A DNA stretch of 64,000 bases from positions 22,690 through 86,689 of the forward strand of contig NZ_MUHA01000030.1 of assembly GCF_002217355.1 (NCBI RefSeq), read 5' to 3'. The translations under genes and the position numbers were made by a program. The notes under the pieces are model-generated. The model saw only the letters and a program-made list of their open reading frames with translations, had not been told where the DNA came from and made no database searches. Origin of the DNA: Flavobacterium oncorhynchi. GTDB lineage: Bacteria > Bacteroidota > Bacteroidia > Flavobacteriales > Flavobacteriaceae. Positions 33,056 to 41,355 of the stretch are shown piece after piece; position 1 is the stretch's first letter; each line of letters starts with the position of its first letter.

Positions 33056-34249
33056 CTATCTAATCTGTCCTTCTCCGTAAACGTACCATTTATTAGTTAC
33101 TAAATGCTGTAAACCAATTGGGCCTCTTTGGTGGAGTTTATCAGTACTTATTGCTAATTCTCCGCCTAAACCAAATTGCCCGCCGTCTGTAAAACGAGTT
33201 GATGCATTTTGGTAAACTGCAGCAGCATCTACTGCTTCCATAAATTGCTGTGCAGCTTCGTTATCTCTTGTAATAATTGCTGCTGAATGTCCTCCGCAGT
33301 ATTTATTGATCTTGTCAATTGCATAATCCTGAGAATCGATGGTTCCGATTACGATTTTATAATCCAGGAATTCTTCATACCAAATATCTTCATTTTGAAG
33401 TATTTTCGTGTTTTCAAAATTCTCTAAGGTCTTATCAACGATAACTTCCACTTTTGCTTCTATCAAAGCTTCAATCAGCATTGCTGTGAAACCTTCAAAA
33501 TTGGGAAGTTTTGAATCGATTAAAACTTTATCTAAAGCATTACAAGCCGAAATTTTAGCAGTTTTAGCATTTAAAATTACTTTTAAAGCCAAATCGGTAT
33601 CTGCTTTTTCATGAACATAAACGAAATTGTTTCCGCGTCCGCTTACAATTACGGGACAAGTGGCATGCGCTTTTACAAACTCAATTAGCTTTTCGCCTCC
33701 TCTTGGAACAATTAAATCAACTTTTTGAGTTGGTTTTTCTAAAAATGCCTGAGTTTCTATTCTGTTATAATTCAGATATTCAACCCAATCTTTTGAAACT
33801 CCATTTTCTTCTAAAGCTTTGTGCCAAAGACTTACGATTTTCAAATTTGATTTTAAAGACTCTTTTCCTCCTTTCAATAAAATTTTATTTCCAGATTTAA
33901 AAGCGATTCCGCCCGCTTCGATTGTAACATCAGGACGAGATTCGTAAATAATTAAAATCGTTCCAAAAGCCGCAGTTTTATTTATAACTTTAATTCCATT
34001 ATCATGAGTAAAGTGAAAACGCTCAACGCCAACAGGATCTTCCTGTGAAGTTAATTGATTTAATGATAAAATCATTTCATCAACTTTTTTATCATCTACT
34101 TTTAAGCGCTCCTCCATTGCTAAATCTGAGCCGTTATAATCGGCAAGATCTTCCTGATTAGTTAGGATTATCTCATTCCGCTCCTGCTCGACCAGCTTTG
34201 CCATAGTCCGCAAAACCGCATTGCGTTTTTCAATTGATAATGGATTCAT
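33056..34249 (-). CDS. proA: Gamma-glutamyl phosphate reductase
   Basis: This NADPH enzyme reduces gamma-glutamyl phosphate to glutamate semialdehyde, which cyclises toward proline. The 397 residues show the ALDH-like fold. FGTILIIYESRPDVTIEAGG and SGNKILLKGGKES are present, as is the catalytic cysteine region TAKISACNALDKVLI. YCGGHSAAIIT and STRFTDGGQFGLGGELAIS are found near the end. The product semialdehyde is one carbonyl step from proline. No proC (pyrroline-5-carboxylate reductase) occurs in the window, so the final proline step must be encoded elsewhere. Confidence 0.94.
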   Translation of the reverse strand: MNPLSIEKRNAVLRTMAKLVEQERNEIILTNQEDLADYNGSDLAMEERLKVDDKKVDEMILSLNQLTSQEDPVGVERFHFTHDNGIKVINKTAAFGTILIIYESRPDVTIEAGGIAFKSGNKILLKGGKESLKSNLKIVSLWHKALEENGVSKDWVEYLNYNRIETQAFLEKPTQKVDLIVPRGGEKLIEFVKAHATCPVIVSGRGNNFVYVHEKADTDLALKVILNAKTAKISACNALDKVLIDSKLPNFEGFTAMLIEALIEAKVEVIVDKTLENFENTKILQNEDIWYEEFLDYKIVIGTIDSQDYAIDKINKYCGGHSAAIITRDNEAAQQFMEAVDAAAVYQNASTRFTDGGQFGLGGELAISTDKLHQRGPIGLQHLVTNKWYVYGEGQIR

Positions 34250-34265
34250 TTTTTTGGTTTAATTG

Positions 34266-34337
34266 GTTAATTTGTTTAATCGTGTAATCGTTATTTCGTT
34301 TAATCGATTAAACAGTTAAACGATTAAACGAATTAAC
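34266..34337. repeat. Inverted repeat in the proA-argD spacer
   Basis: The arms are 17 bp (34266-34282 and 34321-34337) with 16 matches. Internal GTTTAATCG words give further pairing, and the centre is the self-complementary TTTAATCGATTAAA. It shares words with the argF'-proB spacer repeat. Confidence 0.75.
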
Positions 34338-34338
34338 A

Positions 34339-35472
34339 TTATAGTTCTTCCAAACTTTCTTTTAACGCTTTTACAAACGTATCTATATCTGCTTTTTTCA
34401 CAGTTAATGGCGGTAAAATTCTTAATAGATTTTTATTGTTGGCACTTCCTGTAAAAATGTGTTTTTCGATGATTAATTTCTTTCTTAAAGCTGCTACATC
34501 AAAATCAAACTCTACTCCAAGCATTAATCCTTTTCCTTTTACTTGTTTAATTCCGTCAACTTCTTTAATTTTTTCTAGGAAATATTCATAAACTTCATTT
34601 ACATTTTTCTGTAAATCTAATTTTTCAATTACATCTAAAACTGCAATTCCAGCTGCACAAGATAAATGGCTTCCGCCGAAAGTAGTTCCTAATAAGCCGA
34701 AACTTGCTTCGAATTTTGGAGAGATTAAAATAGCTCCAACCGGGAATCCATTACCCATTCCTTTTGCAACTGAGATAATATCAGCGTTGATTTTGTGATG
34801 CTGGAATGCGAAGAATTTTCCGCTTCTTCCGTATCCTGATTGTACTTCATCTAAAATCAAAACAACATCGTGTTTTTTACATGCTTTTTCTAGAGCCTGA
34901 AAAAATTCGGTTGTTCCTTGGTCTAAACCTCCAACTCCTTGAATTCCTTCGATAATTACTGCTGTAACATCGCCTTTAGCTAATTCCGCTTCAACTAATT
35001 CAATTTGGTTAAGTGGTAAAAAAGTGACTACTTGTTGTGCGTTGATTGGCGCAACAATTTTTTTGTTGTCAGTAACGGCAACGGCTGCAGAAGTTCTTCC
35101 GTGGAAAGAATTATCAAAAGCCACAACTCTTGATTTTCCGTTATGGAAAGAAGCTAATTTTAAAGCATTTTCATTGGCTTCAGCTCCAGAACTGCATAAA
35201 AACAATTCGTAATCTTCAAGACCAGAAAGCTTTCCTAATTTCTGTGCCAATTCCACCTGTAAAGGATTCTGAATCGCATTCGAATAAAAACCTAAATGAT
35301 CCAATTGATTTTTAAGTTTTGCTACATAATCCGGCTGTGTGTGTCCAATAGAAATCACACCATGTCCGCTATATAAATCTAAATATTCTACTCCCTTGTC
35401 ATCAATGATTGTACAATCTACTGCTTTTACTGGAGTTATGTTGTATAATGGGTAAACGTTGAATAAGTTCAT
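34339..35472 (-). CDS. argD: Acetylornithine (N-acylornithine) aminotransferase
   Basis: This PLP aminotransferase converts N-acyl-glutamate semialdehyde to N-acyl-ornithine with glutamate. The 377 residues are class-III aminotransferase. YLDLYSGHGVISIGHTQPDY and CSSGAEANENALKLAS are present, followed by DNSFHGRTSAAVAVT and the LILDEVQSGYGRSGKFFA block. ADIISVAKGMGNGFPVGA carries the PLP lysine. The start MNLFNVYPLYNITPVKAV is typical of the Bacteroidota ArgD. It sits fourth in the operon after argC, with a 170-bp palindromic spacer before it. Confidence 0.93.
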   Translation of the reverse strand: MNLFNVYPLYNITPVKAVDCTIIDDKGVEYLDLYSGHGVISIGHTQPDYVAKLKNQLDHLGFYSNAIQNPLQVELAQKLGKLSGLEDYELFLCSSGAEANENALKLASFHNGKSRVVAFDNSFHGRTSAAVAVTDNKKIVAPINAQQVVTFLPLNQIELVEAELAKGDVTAVIIEGIQGVGGLDQGTTEFFQALEKACKKHDVVLILDEVQSGYGRSGKFFAFQHHKINADIISVAKGMGNGFPVGAILISPKFEASFGLLGTTFGGSHLSCAAGIAVLDVIEKLDLQKNVNEVYEYFLEKIKEVDGIKQVKGKGLMLGVEFDFDVAALRKKLIIEKHIFTGSANNKNLLRILPPLTVKKADIDTFVKALKESLEEL

Positions 35473-35487
35473 TTCTTTTTTAAAGTT

Positions 35488-35639
35488 AAAAGGTTATTTG
35501 TTAAAAGTTAAAAGTTCAATGCGATACGTTTCACACTTAACTTAGAACTTTTAAGCTTGAAAAAAGTTCACTGGTTATGAGTTAGAAGTTTTTAAATACA
35601 GACGTTAAAAAACGCTTAACATTTAACTCATAACCTTTT
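35488..35639. repeat. Inverted repeats in the argD-argC spacer
   Basis: The outer 10-bp arms are AAAAGGTTAT (35488-35497) and ATAACCTTTT (35630-35639). An inner hairpin has arms AAAAGTTC (35510-35517) and GAACTTTT (35545-35552). GTTAAAAG words recur through the 170 bp. No gene is present. Confidence 0.7.
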
Positions 35640-35642
35640 TTA

Positions 35643-36620
35643 CTAAAATCCGCTTGGTTTCAAATGCAAACCTGTAGTTTCTTCTAATCCGAACATTAAA
35701 TTCATGTTTTGAATCGCTTGTCCTGAAGCACCTTTGGTTAAGTTATCTATAATTGATGTTATGAGAACCCGGTTTCCTTTTTTCAATAAACTAATGATAC
35801 ATTTATTCGTCTGCACCACTTGTTTCATGTTGATGTTTGTTGTCGTAATGGTTACGAAAGGCTCGTTTTTATAGAACTCTTCATATTTAGCAACCAATTG
35901 TTCCAAACTATCATCACATAATGTATAAAGCGTTGCAAAAATTCCTCTTGGGAAATCTCCTCTGTTCGGAATAAAAAGCAATTCGCTGTCAAAATCGTCT
36001 TGCAACTGAACTAAGCTTTCTGAAATCTCACCTAAATGCTGGTGTTCAAAAGCTTTGTAATGCGACATATTATTGTTTCTCCAGCTGAAATGAGAAGTTT
36101 CTGAGAGACTTACTCCTGCTCCTGTACTTCCTGTAGTTGCATTAATATGTACATCATTATTCAACAGATTGTGTTCTGCTAAAGGCAATAAAGCCAATTG
36201 AATAGCCGTTGCGAAACAACCTGGATTTGCGATATAATTTGCTTTTTTGATTTCGGATTTATTGATCTCAGGCAATCCGTAAACAAAATCTTTTCCTTCG
36301 AAATGCGCGTCTTTATTCAATCTGAAATCATTTCCTAAATCAATGATTTTGGTGTGACTAGCAAACTGATTTTCTTTCAAAAATGAAATCGATTTTCCGT
36401 GACCTAAACACAAGAAAACAACATTCACATTTGGATTGATTTCAGCTGTAAAATTCATTTCAATATCGCCCATCAAATCGTGGTGCGCTAAAGAAAGCGG
36501 TTTGCCAGCGTTTGTTGTGCTGTAAACAAAATCAATGTTTACTTTTGGGTGATACATTAAAATTCTGATGAGTTCTCCGGCCGTGTAGCCTGAACCACCA
36601 ATAATTCCGACATTAATCAT
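35643..36620 (-). CDS. argC: N-acyl-gamma-glutamyl-phosphate reductase
   Basis: This NADPH enzyme reduces N-acylglutamyl phosphate to the semialdehyde. The 325 residues open with the nucleotide-binding GIIGGSGYTAGELIRIL. The catalytic cysteine lies in ANYIANPGCFATAIQLAL, followed by NATTGSTGAGVSLSE. A conserved C-terminal His region lies around NRGDFPRGIFAT. Its ATG lies 8 bp inside the end of argG, so the two are translationally coupled. The acyl group is inferred to match that used by the rest of the pathway. Confidence 0.94.
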   Translation of the reverse strand: MINVGIIGGSGYTAGELIRILMYHPKVNIDFVYSTTNAGKPLSLAHHDLMGDIEMNFTAEINPNVNVVFLCLGHGKSISFLKENQFASHTKIIDLGNDFRLNKDAHFEGKDFVYGLPEINKSEIKKANYIANPGCFATAIQLALLPLAEHNLLNNDVHINATTGSTGAGVSLSETSHFSWRNNNMSHYKAFEHQHLGEISESLVQLQDDFDSELLFIPNRGDFPRGIFATLYTLCDDSLEQLVAKYEEFYKNEPFVTITTTNINMKQVVQTNKCIISLLKKGNRVLITSIIDNLTKGASGQAIQNMNLMFGLEETTGLHLKPSGF

Positions 36621-37806
36621 GATCTAATTGATTTACAGATGAAAATATGTTTTGTGCATTTCCAAGAATTTTGATAAATCCTTTTGCATCGTCAGATGTC
36701 CATGCATTGTTCATTTCTCCGTATTGACCAAAACCTGTGTTCATCAAATCGTTTTTAGATTCGATTCCGTCAAGTGAGAAATGATATGGTTTTAATGAAA
36801 CTGTAACCGTTCCGTTTACTGTTTTTTGAGTGTCTTGCAAGAAAGTTTCGATGTTTCTCATAACTGGATCCAGGAATTGACCTTCATGGAATAACATTCC
36901 GTACCAGTTTCCTAATTGTTCTTTCCAGTATTGCTGCCATTTTCCAAGAGTATGTTTCTCTAATAAATGGTGCGCTTTGATGATAATTAACGGAGCTGCT
37001 GCTTCAAAACCAACTCTTCCTTTAATTCCGATAATCGTATCTCCAACGTGAATATCTCTACCAATTGCGTAAGCATTTGCAAGTTTTTCAAGTTCTACAA
37101 TATTATTAGATGGCTTATCCGTTTTTCCATTGATACCAACCAATTCTCCTTGTTCAAAATGTAAAGTCACTTTTTCTTCACCTTCTTTTTTTAATTGAGA
37201 CGGATACGCTTCACTTGGCAATGGCTGACTTGAAGTTAAAGTTTCTTTTCCTCCAACACTTGTTCCCCAAAGTCCTTTATTGATAGAATATTGTGCTTTT
37301 TCCCAAGAATAGTGAACTCCGTTTTGAGCTAAATAATCCACTTCTTCTTGTCTTGACAATTTTAAATCTCTAATTGGCGTAATGATTTCGATTTCCGGAG
37401 CAATAGTTTGGAAAATTAAATCAAAACGAATTTGATCATTTCCTGCACCTGTACTTCCGTGAGCGATAGCGCTTGCCCCAACTTTTTTAGCGTATTTAAT
37501 CGCTTCAATTGCCTGGAAAACACGTTCTGCACTTACTGATAACGGGTATGTATTGTTTTTTAATACATTTCCGAAAATCAAATATTTTATAGCTTTATCA
37601 TAATATTTGTCCACGATTGTAAGGTTTGCGTGTTGTGCACTTCCTAATTCGTATGCTCTTTTTTCTATAGCTGATAATTCTTCTGCATCAAACCCTCCTG
37701 TATCAACAAGTACAGTATGAACTTCGTATCCTTTTTCGTTCTTTAAATATTTCAAACAATAAGAGGTGTCTAATCCTCCGCTATAAGCTAATACTACTTT
37801 TTTCAT
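36613..37806 (-). CDS. argG: Argininosuccinate synthase
   Basis: This enzyme joins citrulline and aspartate with ATP to make argininosuccinate. The 397-residue protein opens with the PP-loop VVLAYSGGLDTSYCLKYLK. It also shows VSAERVFQAIEAIKYAKK, IAHGSTGAGNDQIRFDL, and the central region WEKAQYSINKGLWGTSVGG. These are the standard ArgG motifs. It starts 4 bp after the acyltransferase gene stop, and its end overlaps argC by 8 bp, so the first three operon genes are tightly coupled. Confidence 0.95.
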   Translation of the reverse strand: MKKVVLAYSGGLDTSYCLKYLKNEKGYEVHTVLVDTGGFDAEELSAIEKRAYELGSAQHANLTIVDKYYDKAIKYLIFGNVLKNNTYPLSVSAERVFQAIEAIKYAKKVGASAIAHGSTGAGNDQIRFDLIFQTIAPEIEIITPIRDLKLSRQEEVDYLAQNGVHYSWEKAQYSINKGLWGTSVGGKETLTSSQPLPSEAYPSQLKKEGEEKVTLHFEQGELVGINGKTDKPSNNIVELEKLANAYAIGRDIHVGDTIIGIKGRVGFEAAAPLIIIKAHHLLEKHTLGKWQQYWKEQLGNWYGMLFHEGQFLDPVMRNIETFLQDTQKTVNGTVTVSLKPYHFSLDGIESKNDLMNTGFGQYGEMNNAWTSDDAKGFIKILGNAQNIFSSVNQLDHD

Positions 37807-37810
37807 AATG

Positions 37811-38428
37811 TTACTTTTTTAAAAATAAGGCTTGTTTAATGGTTCTCAGTCTATTAAGAACTTTTTCGTTAAAAGGGTGTTTTGGCGGTATTTTTTGTTT
37901 TTCCTTTGGGTCATACAACATACCAGTGCATAAACACATTTTGTTTTCTTTACTTTGTAAAATTTGATAGTTGGTACAGGTTTTACAGCCTGCCCAAAAA
38001 CTAGGATCAGTTGTTAATTCTGAGAATGGAACTGGTTTGTAGCCTAAATCCGAATTGATTTTCATTACAGCTAAACCAGTTGTAATACCAAATATTTTAG
38101 CATCTGGATATCTTTGTAACGAATAATCAAAAACTTTAGATTTGATTTTTTTTGCCAATCCTAAACTTCTATAATCAGGATGAACAATTAAACCAGAATG
38201 TGCTACGAATTTTCCGTGCTGCCAGCTTTCGATATAACAAAAACCTGCAAATTTCCCGTCTGCCAGAGCAATCATTGCATCACCATTCGACATTTTTTTC
38301 TGAATATACTCGGGAGTTCTTTTAGCTATCCCCGTGCCTCTTAACAAGGCCGATGATTCTATCGTATCGCAGATTTCTTGTGCGAATTTGAAGTGTTCTT
38401 CCTGAGTAACAACAATAGAGATCTTCAT
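37811..38428 (-). CDS. GNAT acyltransferase heading the arginine operon
   Basis: This is the first gene of the arginine operon, 205 residues, and the likely glutamate N-acyltransferase. Its N-terminal 130 residues are a GNAT domain: HSGLIVHPDYRSLGLAKKIKSK has the acyl-CoA loop region, and FGITTGLAVMKINSDLGYKPV the C-terminal strand. It is followed by a cysteine-rich segment (FWAGCKTCTN with Cys148 and Cys151, then MCLCTG with Cys165 and Cys167). The window has no classical argA or argJ, so this gene probably supplies the first step, but that is inference. It is 4 bp from argG. Confidence 0.82.
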   Translation of the reverse strand: MKISIVVTQEEHFKFAQEICDTIESSALLRGTGIAKRTPEYIQKKMSNGDAMIALADGKFAGFCYIESWQHGKFVAHSGLIVHPDYRSLGLAKKIKSKVFDYSLQRYPDAKIFGITTGLAVMKINSDLGYKPVPFSELTTDPSFWAGCKTCTNYQILQSKENKMCLCTGMLYDPKEKQKIPPKHPFNEKVLNRLRTIKQALFLKK

Positions 38429-38584
38429 TTCAATAATTGAAGTTAGAGTTAAAAATTAAAGCATACTGTTTGGTTTGAAATTCAGAATTGAATCCAATAA
38501 AATTAAGCAAAATAGAAGTAACATTCTCAAAATCAAAATATTGATTAAGAAAATTTACAAAATAATAAATACTTTTAGGATATG

Positions 38585-38601
38585 TTTGTCCAATGGACAA
38601 A
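38585..38601. promoter_or_regulatory. Perfect inverted repeat in the arginine operon leader
   Basis: TTTGTCCA-A-TGGACAAA, with 8-bp arms, lies in the leader about 160 nt before the first gene. Its arms repeat a GGACAAA word that also occurs at 38707-38713 (as TTTGTCC), so the two sites could pair alternatively. Confidence 0.6.
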
Positions 38602-38649
38602 TTATGTAATTTCAAAATGAAAAGGGAGTATGAATAAATATACGGCTAA

Positions 38650-38721
38650 AAACTCAGTGAATACTATATAGATAGTATCCGTACTTCGGGAGAAGTACTA
38701 AGTGAGTTTGTCCGTGACAAA
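38650..38721 (-). ncRNA. Three-way-junction leader RNA of the arginine operon
   Basis: The outer stem AAACTCA/TGAGTTT (38650-38656 with 38703-38709) encloses two perfect 7-bp hairpins. These are ATACTAT/ATAGTAT (38661-38678) and GTACTTC/GAAGTAC (38681-38698), with 4-, 2- and 4-nt linkers. A further TTTGTC/GACAAA hairpin (38707-38721) shares three bases with the outer stem, so the two exclude each other. It lies in the transcribed leader, about 30 nt after the predicted start point. Such an arrangement is typical of regulatory RNA. The ligand or partner is unknown. Confidence 0.55.
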
Positions 38722-38755
38722 GAAGTTATATGTAAACTTATTTTATTCATCGACG

Positions 38756-38783
38756 CAAAAGTACATAAAAATTTAATTCACAA
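38756..38783 (-). promoter_or_regulatory. Promoter of the arginine/proline operon
   Basis: On the minus strand, TTG (38783-38781), a 17-bp spacer and TACTTTTG (38763-38756) match the Bacteroidota consensus. Transcription would begin near 38749, leaving a leader of about 320 nt before the first gene. Confidence 0.7.
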
Positions 38784-38840
38784 AACAAAATTTTAAAAAT
38801 ATAACATTTTTTTATCTCAATGTTAAAACACATAAAAACA

Positions 38841-38876
38841 AAAACCCGATAGTTTTAATTAACTATCGGGTTTTTA
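38841..38876 (-). terminator. Rho-independent terminator of the M1 peptidase gene
   Basis: A 14-bp perfect stem (AAAACCCGATAGTT with its complement) with a 6-nt loop lies 22 bp after the gene ending at 38898. It separates that gene from the arginine operon promoter. Confidence 0.85.
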
Positions 38877-38897
38877 ACGTTTTAATTTCTTTATTTT

Positions 38898-41168
38898 TTA
38901 GTTCTTAGTAAACGGTATTACTTGTCCGTTAGCTAAAAGTGTCATATCAACCGCTGTTCGAGCTTCGTTAAATTTAAATTTTACTCCCGCACCAGTAGAC
39001 TGAAATGTATCTTTTTCATTTTCAACAGCCGTTAAAGGAAATTTAGGATAGTTGGTGATTTCAACATTTAGGGCGCTGTTTTTTTCGCTAAAAATAAGTT
39101 TTAACGGCGCTCTGCTTGTTGAAAAATTCCCTAAATAACTATCCAAAATCACATCTTTCTCAATTATACCTTTTCCTGCTGTCCAAACATTATTTGCATC
39201 GTTATTATCTGGGAAAAGATGTTCTGGATCAAGTGTAATACTCTCAATTTCTTCTGTAGAATTATGTTTAAACGTCCAAACAGTATTACGCTGCCAAACT
39301 TCTACTGGTAATTGTACTCTTGAAACTTTACCGCTTTTTGTTTTTACATCTAGAATAATAGGCATTGGCATTTTATCGAAGTTTTCAACAGTAATTGCAA
39401 CTCCTTTTGAAGGATCGTTTTTGATGTATTTAATTGAATTAATTCCTTGATCAAATCTCCAATTGTTTACAAACCAGCTTCTCCAAAACCAGCTTAAATC
39501 TTCACCAGCAACATTTTCCATTGATCTAAAAAAGTCATCTGGCTGCGGATGTTTGTACGCCCAACGTTGTATATAAGTACGGAAAGCATTATCAAAACGT
39601 TCTTTTCCTAATACTTGCTCTCTTAAGATAATTAAAGCCGAACTTGGTTTAAAATAACACAACATACCAATATTTGCTTCTTTCATATTATCAGGAGAAC
39701 TCATTACAGTTTCTAAATCTGTACGTGTAAATGATTCTGCTCTTTTATGAAAATCTGTTGGTTCTTCTTTATATTCACCATTATTAAATGCCGCTGTACT
39801 TAATGAATTTATAAAAGTATTAAATCCTTCATCCATCCAACCGAATAATCTTTCGTTTGACCCAACAATCATAGGAAACCAAATATGCCCGAATTCATGA
39901 TCTGTGACTCCCCACAAATCTTGTCCTTTCGATTCCCAGCTACAAAAAACAATTCCCGGATATTCCATTCCGCCTTCATTCCCTGCAACGTTTGTTGCTG
40001 CTGGATAAGGATATTCGAACCATTGTTTGGAGTAATGTTCAATTGATGCTTTTACATATTCAGTCGAACGTCCGTAAGCATCTTTACCAGCACTTTCTAT
40101 AGGATAAGCTGATAATGCTAATGCTTTTTTACCACTTGGTAAATTAATTTTCGCACCATCTAAAATAAAAGCAGGAGAAGAAGCCCAAGAAAAATCACGA
40201 GCATTTTTAATTTGAAAATGCCATGTTTTTTCACCCGCAGCATTTTTATTAGCAGCTGCTGTAACTTCGTCGGCAGATCGAATAGTAACTGTTTTGTCAC
40301 TTAAAGACGCTTCTTTATAACGCTTAAACTGATCAGCTGATAAAACTTCAGCTCCATTTAATAGTTCTCCTGAACCTACAACATAATGATTCGCTGGTAC
40401 AGTAAGTTTTACATCAAAATTCCCGTATTCCAAATAAAACTCAGAAGCTCCTAAATAAGGCGCAGTATTCCAGCCTTTTACATCATCATAAACACACATA
40501 CGAGGATACCATTGTGCGATGGTAAAAATTTTACCGTTTTTAGTTTCTAAAACTCCCATTCTGTCTGATCCTTCAAAAGGAGAAATGAATGAAAACTCAA
40601 TCTTAATTTTTACTGTTCCACCTTTTGATGCTAATGCTTCTGGAAGAAACACTTGCATTCTGGTATCGGTAACTACATATTTTGCATCAACAGTAGTTGG
40701 TTTCTTTCCTCCAGTAATTACTTTTACAGATTTAATTTTATTTCCTCCTTCAAAAATCTGACCTTGAGCACCATTACGACTTCCTGTTAAAGGCACAACA
40801 GCATTTCCTCTAGAATCTTCTTTAAATAAGTTTTGATCTAAATTTAACCAAACAAATGATAATTTATCAGGGCTATTGTTGGTATATGTAATTTCATCTG
40901 TACCAACAATTTCGTTTGTAGTACCGTTTAACTTAGCAGTAATTTGATAGTCAGCTCTATTTTGCCAGTATTCAACTCCGGGCTGACCACTTGCTGAACG
41001 GGTTGGAGTGCCGTTTTTGGTATAAAAATTCGGCCCAAATGCATCATGATAATTGTAATTATTAACAGGATTTGTTGCTGTCGTTGCAGGCGTTTGTTGT
41101 GCCCAAACAGAAGAAATCCCAACAAATAAAGCCATGGTTAGAAAGGCTTTCGAAGATTGTATTTTCAT
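38898..41168 (-). CDS. Secreted M1-family zinc aminopeptidase
   Basis: This is an exported metallopeptidase of the M1 (gluzincin) family, 756 residues from MKIQSSKAFLTMALFVGISS, a signal peptide ending near VWAQ. The zinc site is visible: DHEFGHIWFP with His424 and His428, and MDEGFNTF with Glu447 as third ligand, with the general-base Glu in between. Upstream, GNEGGMEYPGIVF corresponds to the substrate-binding GxMEN region. The protein lacks the long C-terminal helical ERAP-like domain; the C-terminus looks like beta sheet. It probably digests peptides in the periplasm or outside. A longer reading adds eight residues and is less likely. Confidence 0.9.
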   Translation of the reverse strand: MKIQSSKAFLTMALFVGISSVWAQQTPATTATNPVNNYNYHDAFGPNFYTKNGTPTRSASGQPGVEYWQNRADYQITAKLNGTTNEIVGTDEITYTNNSPDKLSFVWLNLDQNLFKEDSRGNAVVPLTGSRNGAQGQIFEGGNKIKSVKVITGGKKPTTVDAKYVVTDTRMQVFLPEALASKGGTVKIKIEFSFISPFEGSDRMGVLETKNGKIFTIAQWYPRMCVYDDVKGWNTAPYLGASEFYLEYGNFDVKLTVPANHYVVGSGELLNGAEVLSADQFKRYKEASLSDKTVTIRSADEVTAAANKNAAGEKTWHFQIKNARDFSWASSPAFILDGAKINLPSGKKALALSAYPIESAGKDAYGRSTEYVKASIEHYSKQWFEYPYPAATNVAGNEGGMEYPGIVFCSWESKGQDLWGVTDHEFGHIWFPMIVGSNERLFGWMDEGFNTFINSLSTAAFNNGEYKEEPTDFHKRAESFTRTDLETVMSSPDNMKEANIGMLCYFKPSSALIILREQVLGKERFDNAFRTYIQRWAYKHPQPDDFFRSMENVAGEDLSWFWRSWFVNNWRFDQGINSIKYIKNDPSKGVAITVENFDKMPMPIILDVKTKSGKVSRVQLPVEVWQRNTVWTFKHNSTEEIESITLDPEHLFPDNNDANNVWTAGKGIIEKDVILDSYLGNFSTSRAPLKLIFSEKNSALNVEITNYPKFPLTAVENEKDTFQSTGAGVKFKFNEARTAVDMTLLANGQVIPFTKN

Positions 41169-41355
41169 ATTTTTTTGCTGTTTATGCAACAAATTAATGA
41201 AAAAAAAAGCTATTTACAGAGAAAACCACATGTCTAAATTTAATTTTAGCAAAATTTTATCAGAAAAAATATTTTACGGTTTTTTCTTAAAAAAACGAAT
41301 TTTATAAAATACATTTACATAAAGATTAAGTTTAATTTTATTCAACATTACTCCC

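Noticed and set aside
34266..34337. Operon-internal palindromes as Rho-independent terminators
   Set aside because: They lack a T run after the stem on the transcribed strand and lie inside an operon whose genes belong together, so I list them as repeats.
38430..38615. A 61-codon frame in the leader of the arginine operon, ending one base before the GNAT gene
   Set aside because: The spacing would suit a coupled leader peptide, but it has no arginine codons and its composition (Asn, Phe, Tyr, Ile) is what AT-rich DNA gives by chance. I keep it only as a possibility.
38667..38750. A 28-codon frame starting at 38750 in the arginine leader, considered as an attenuation peptide
   Set aside because: Its ATG begins about where transcription should start, and it has only scattered Arg codons. 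The RNA pairing is the better explanation.
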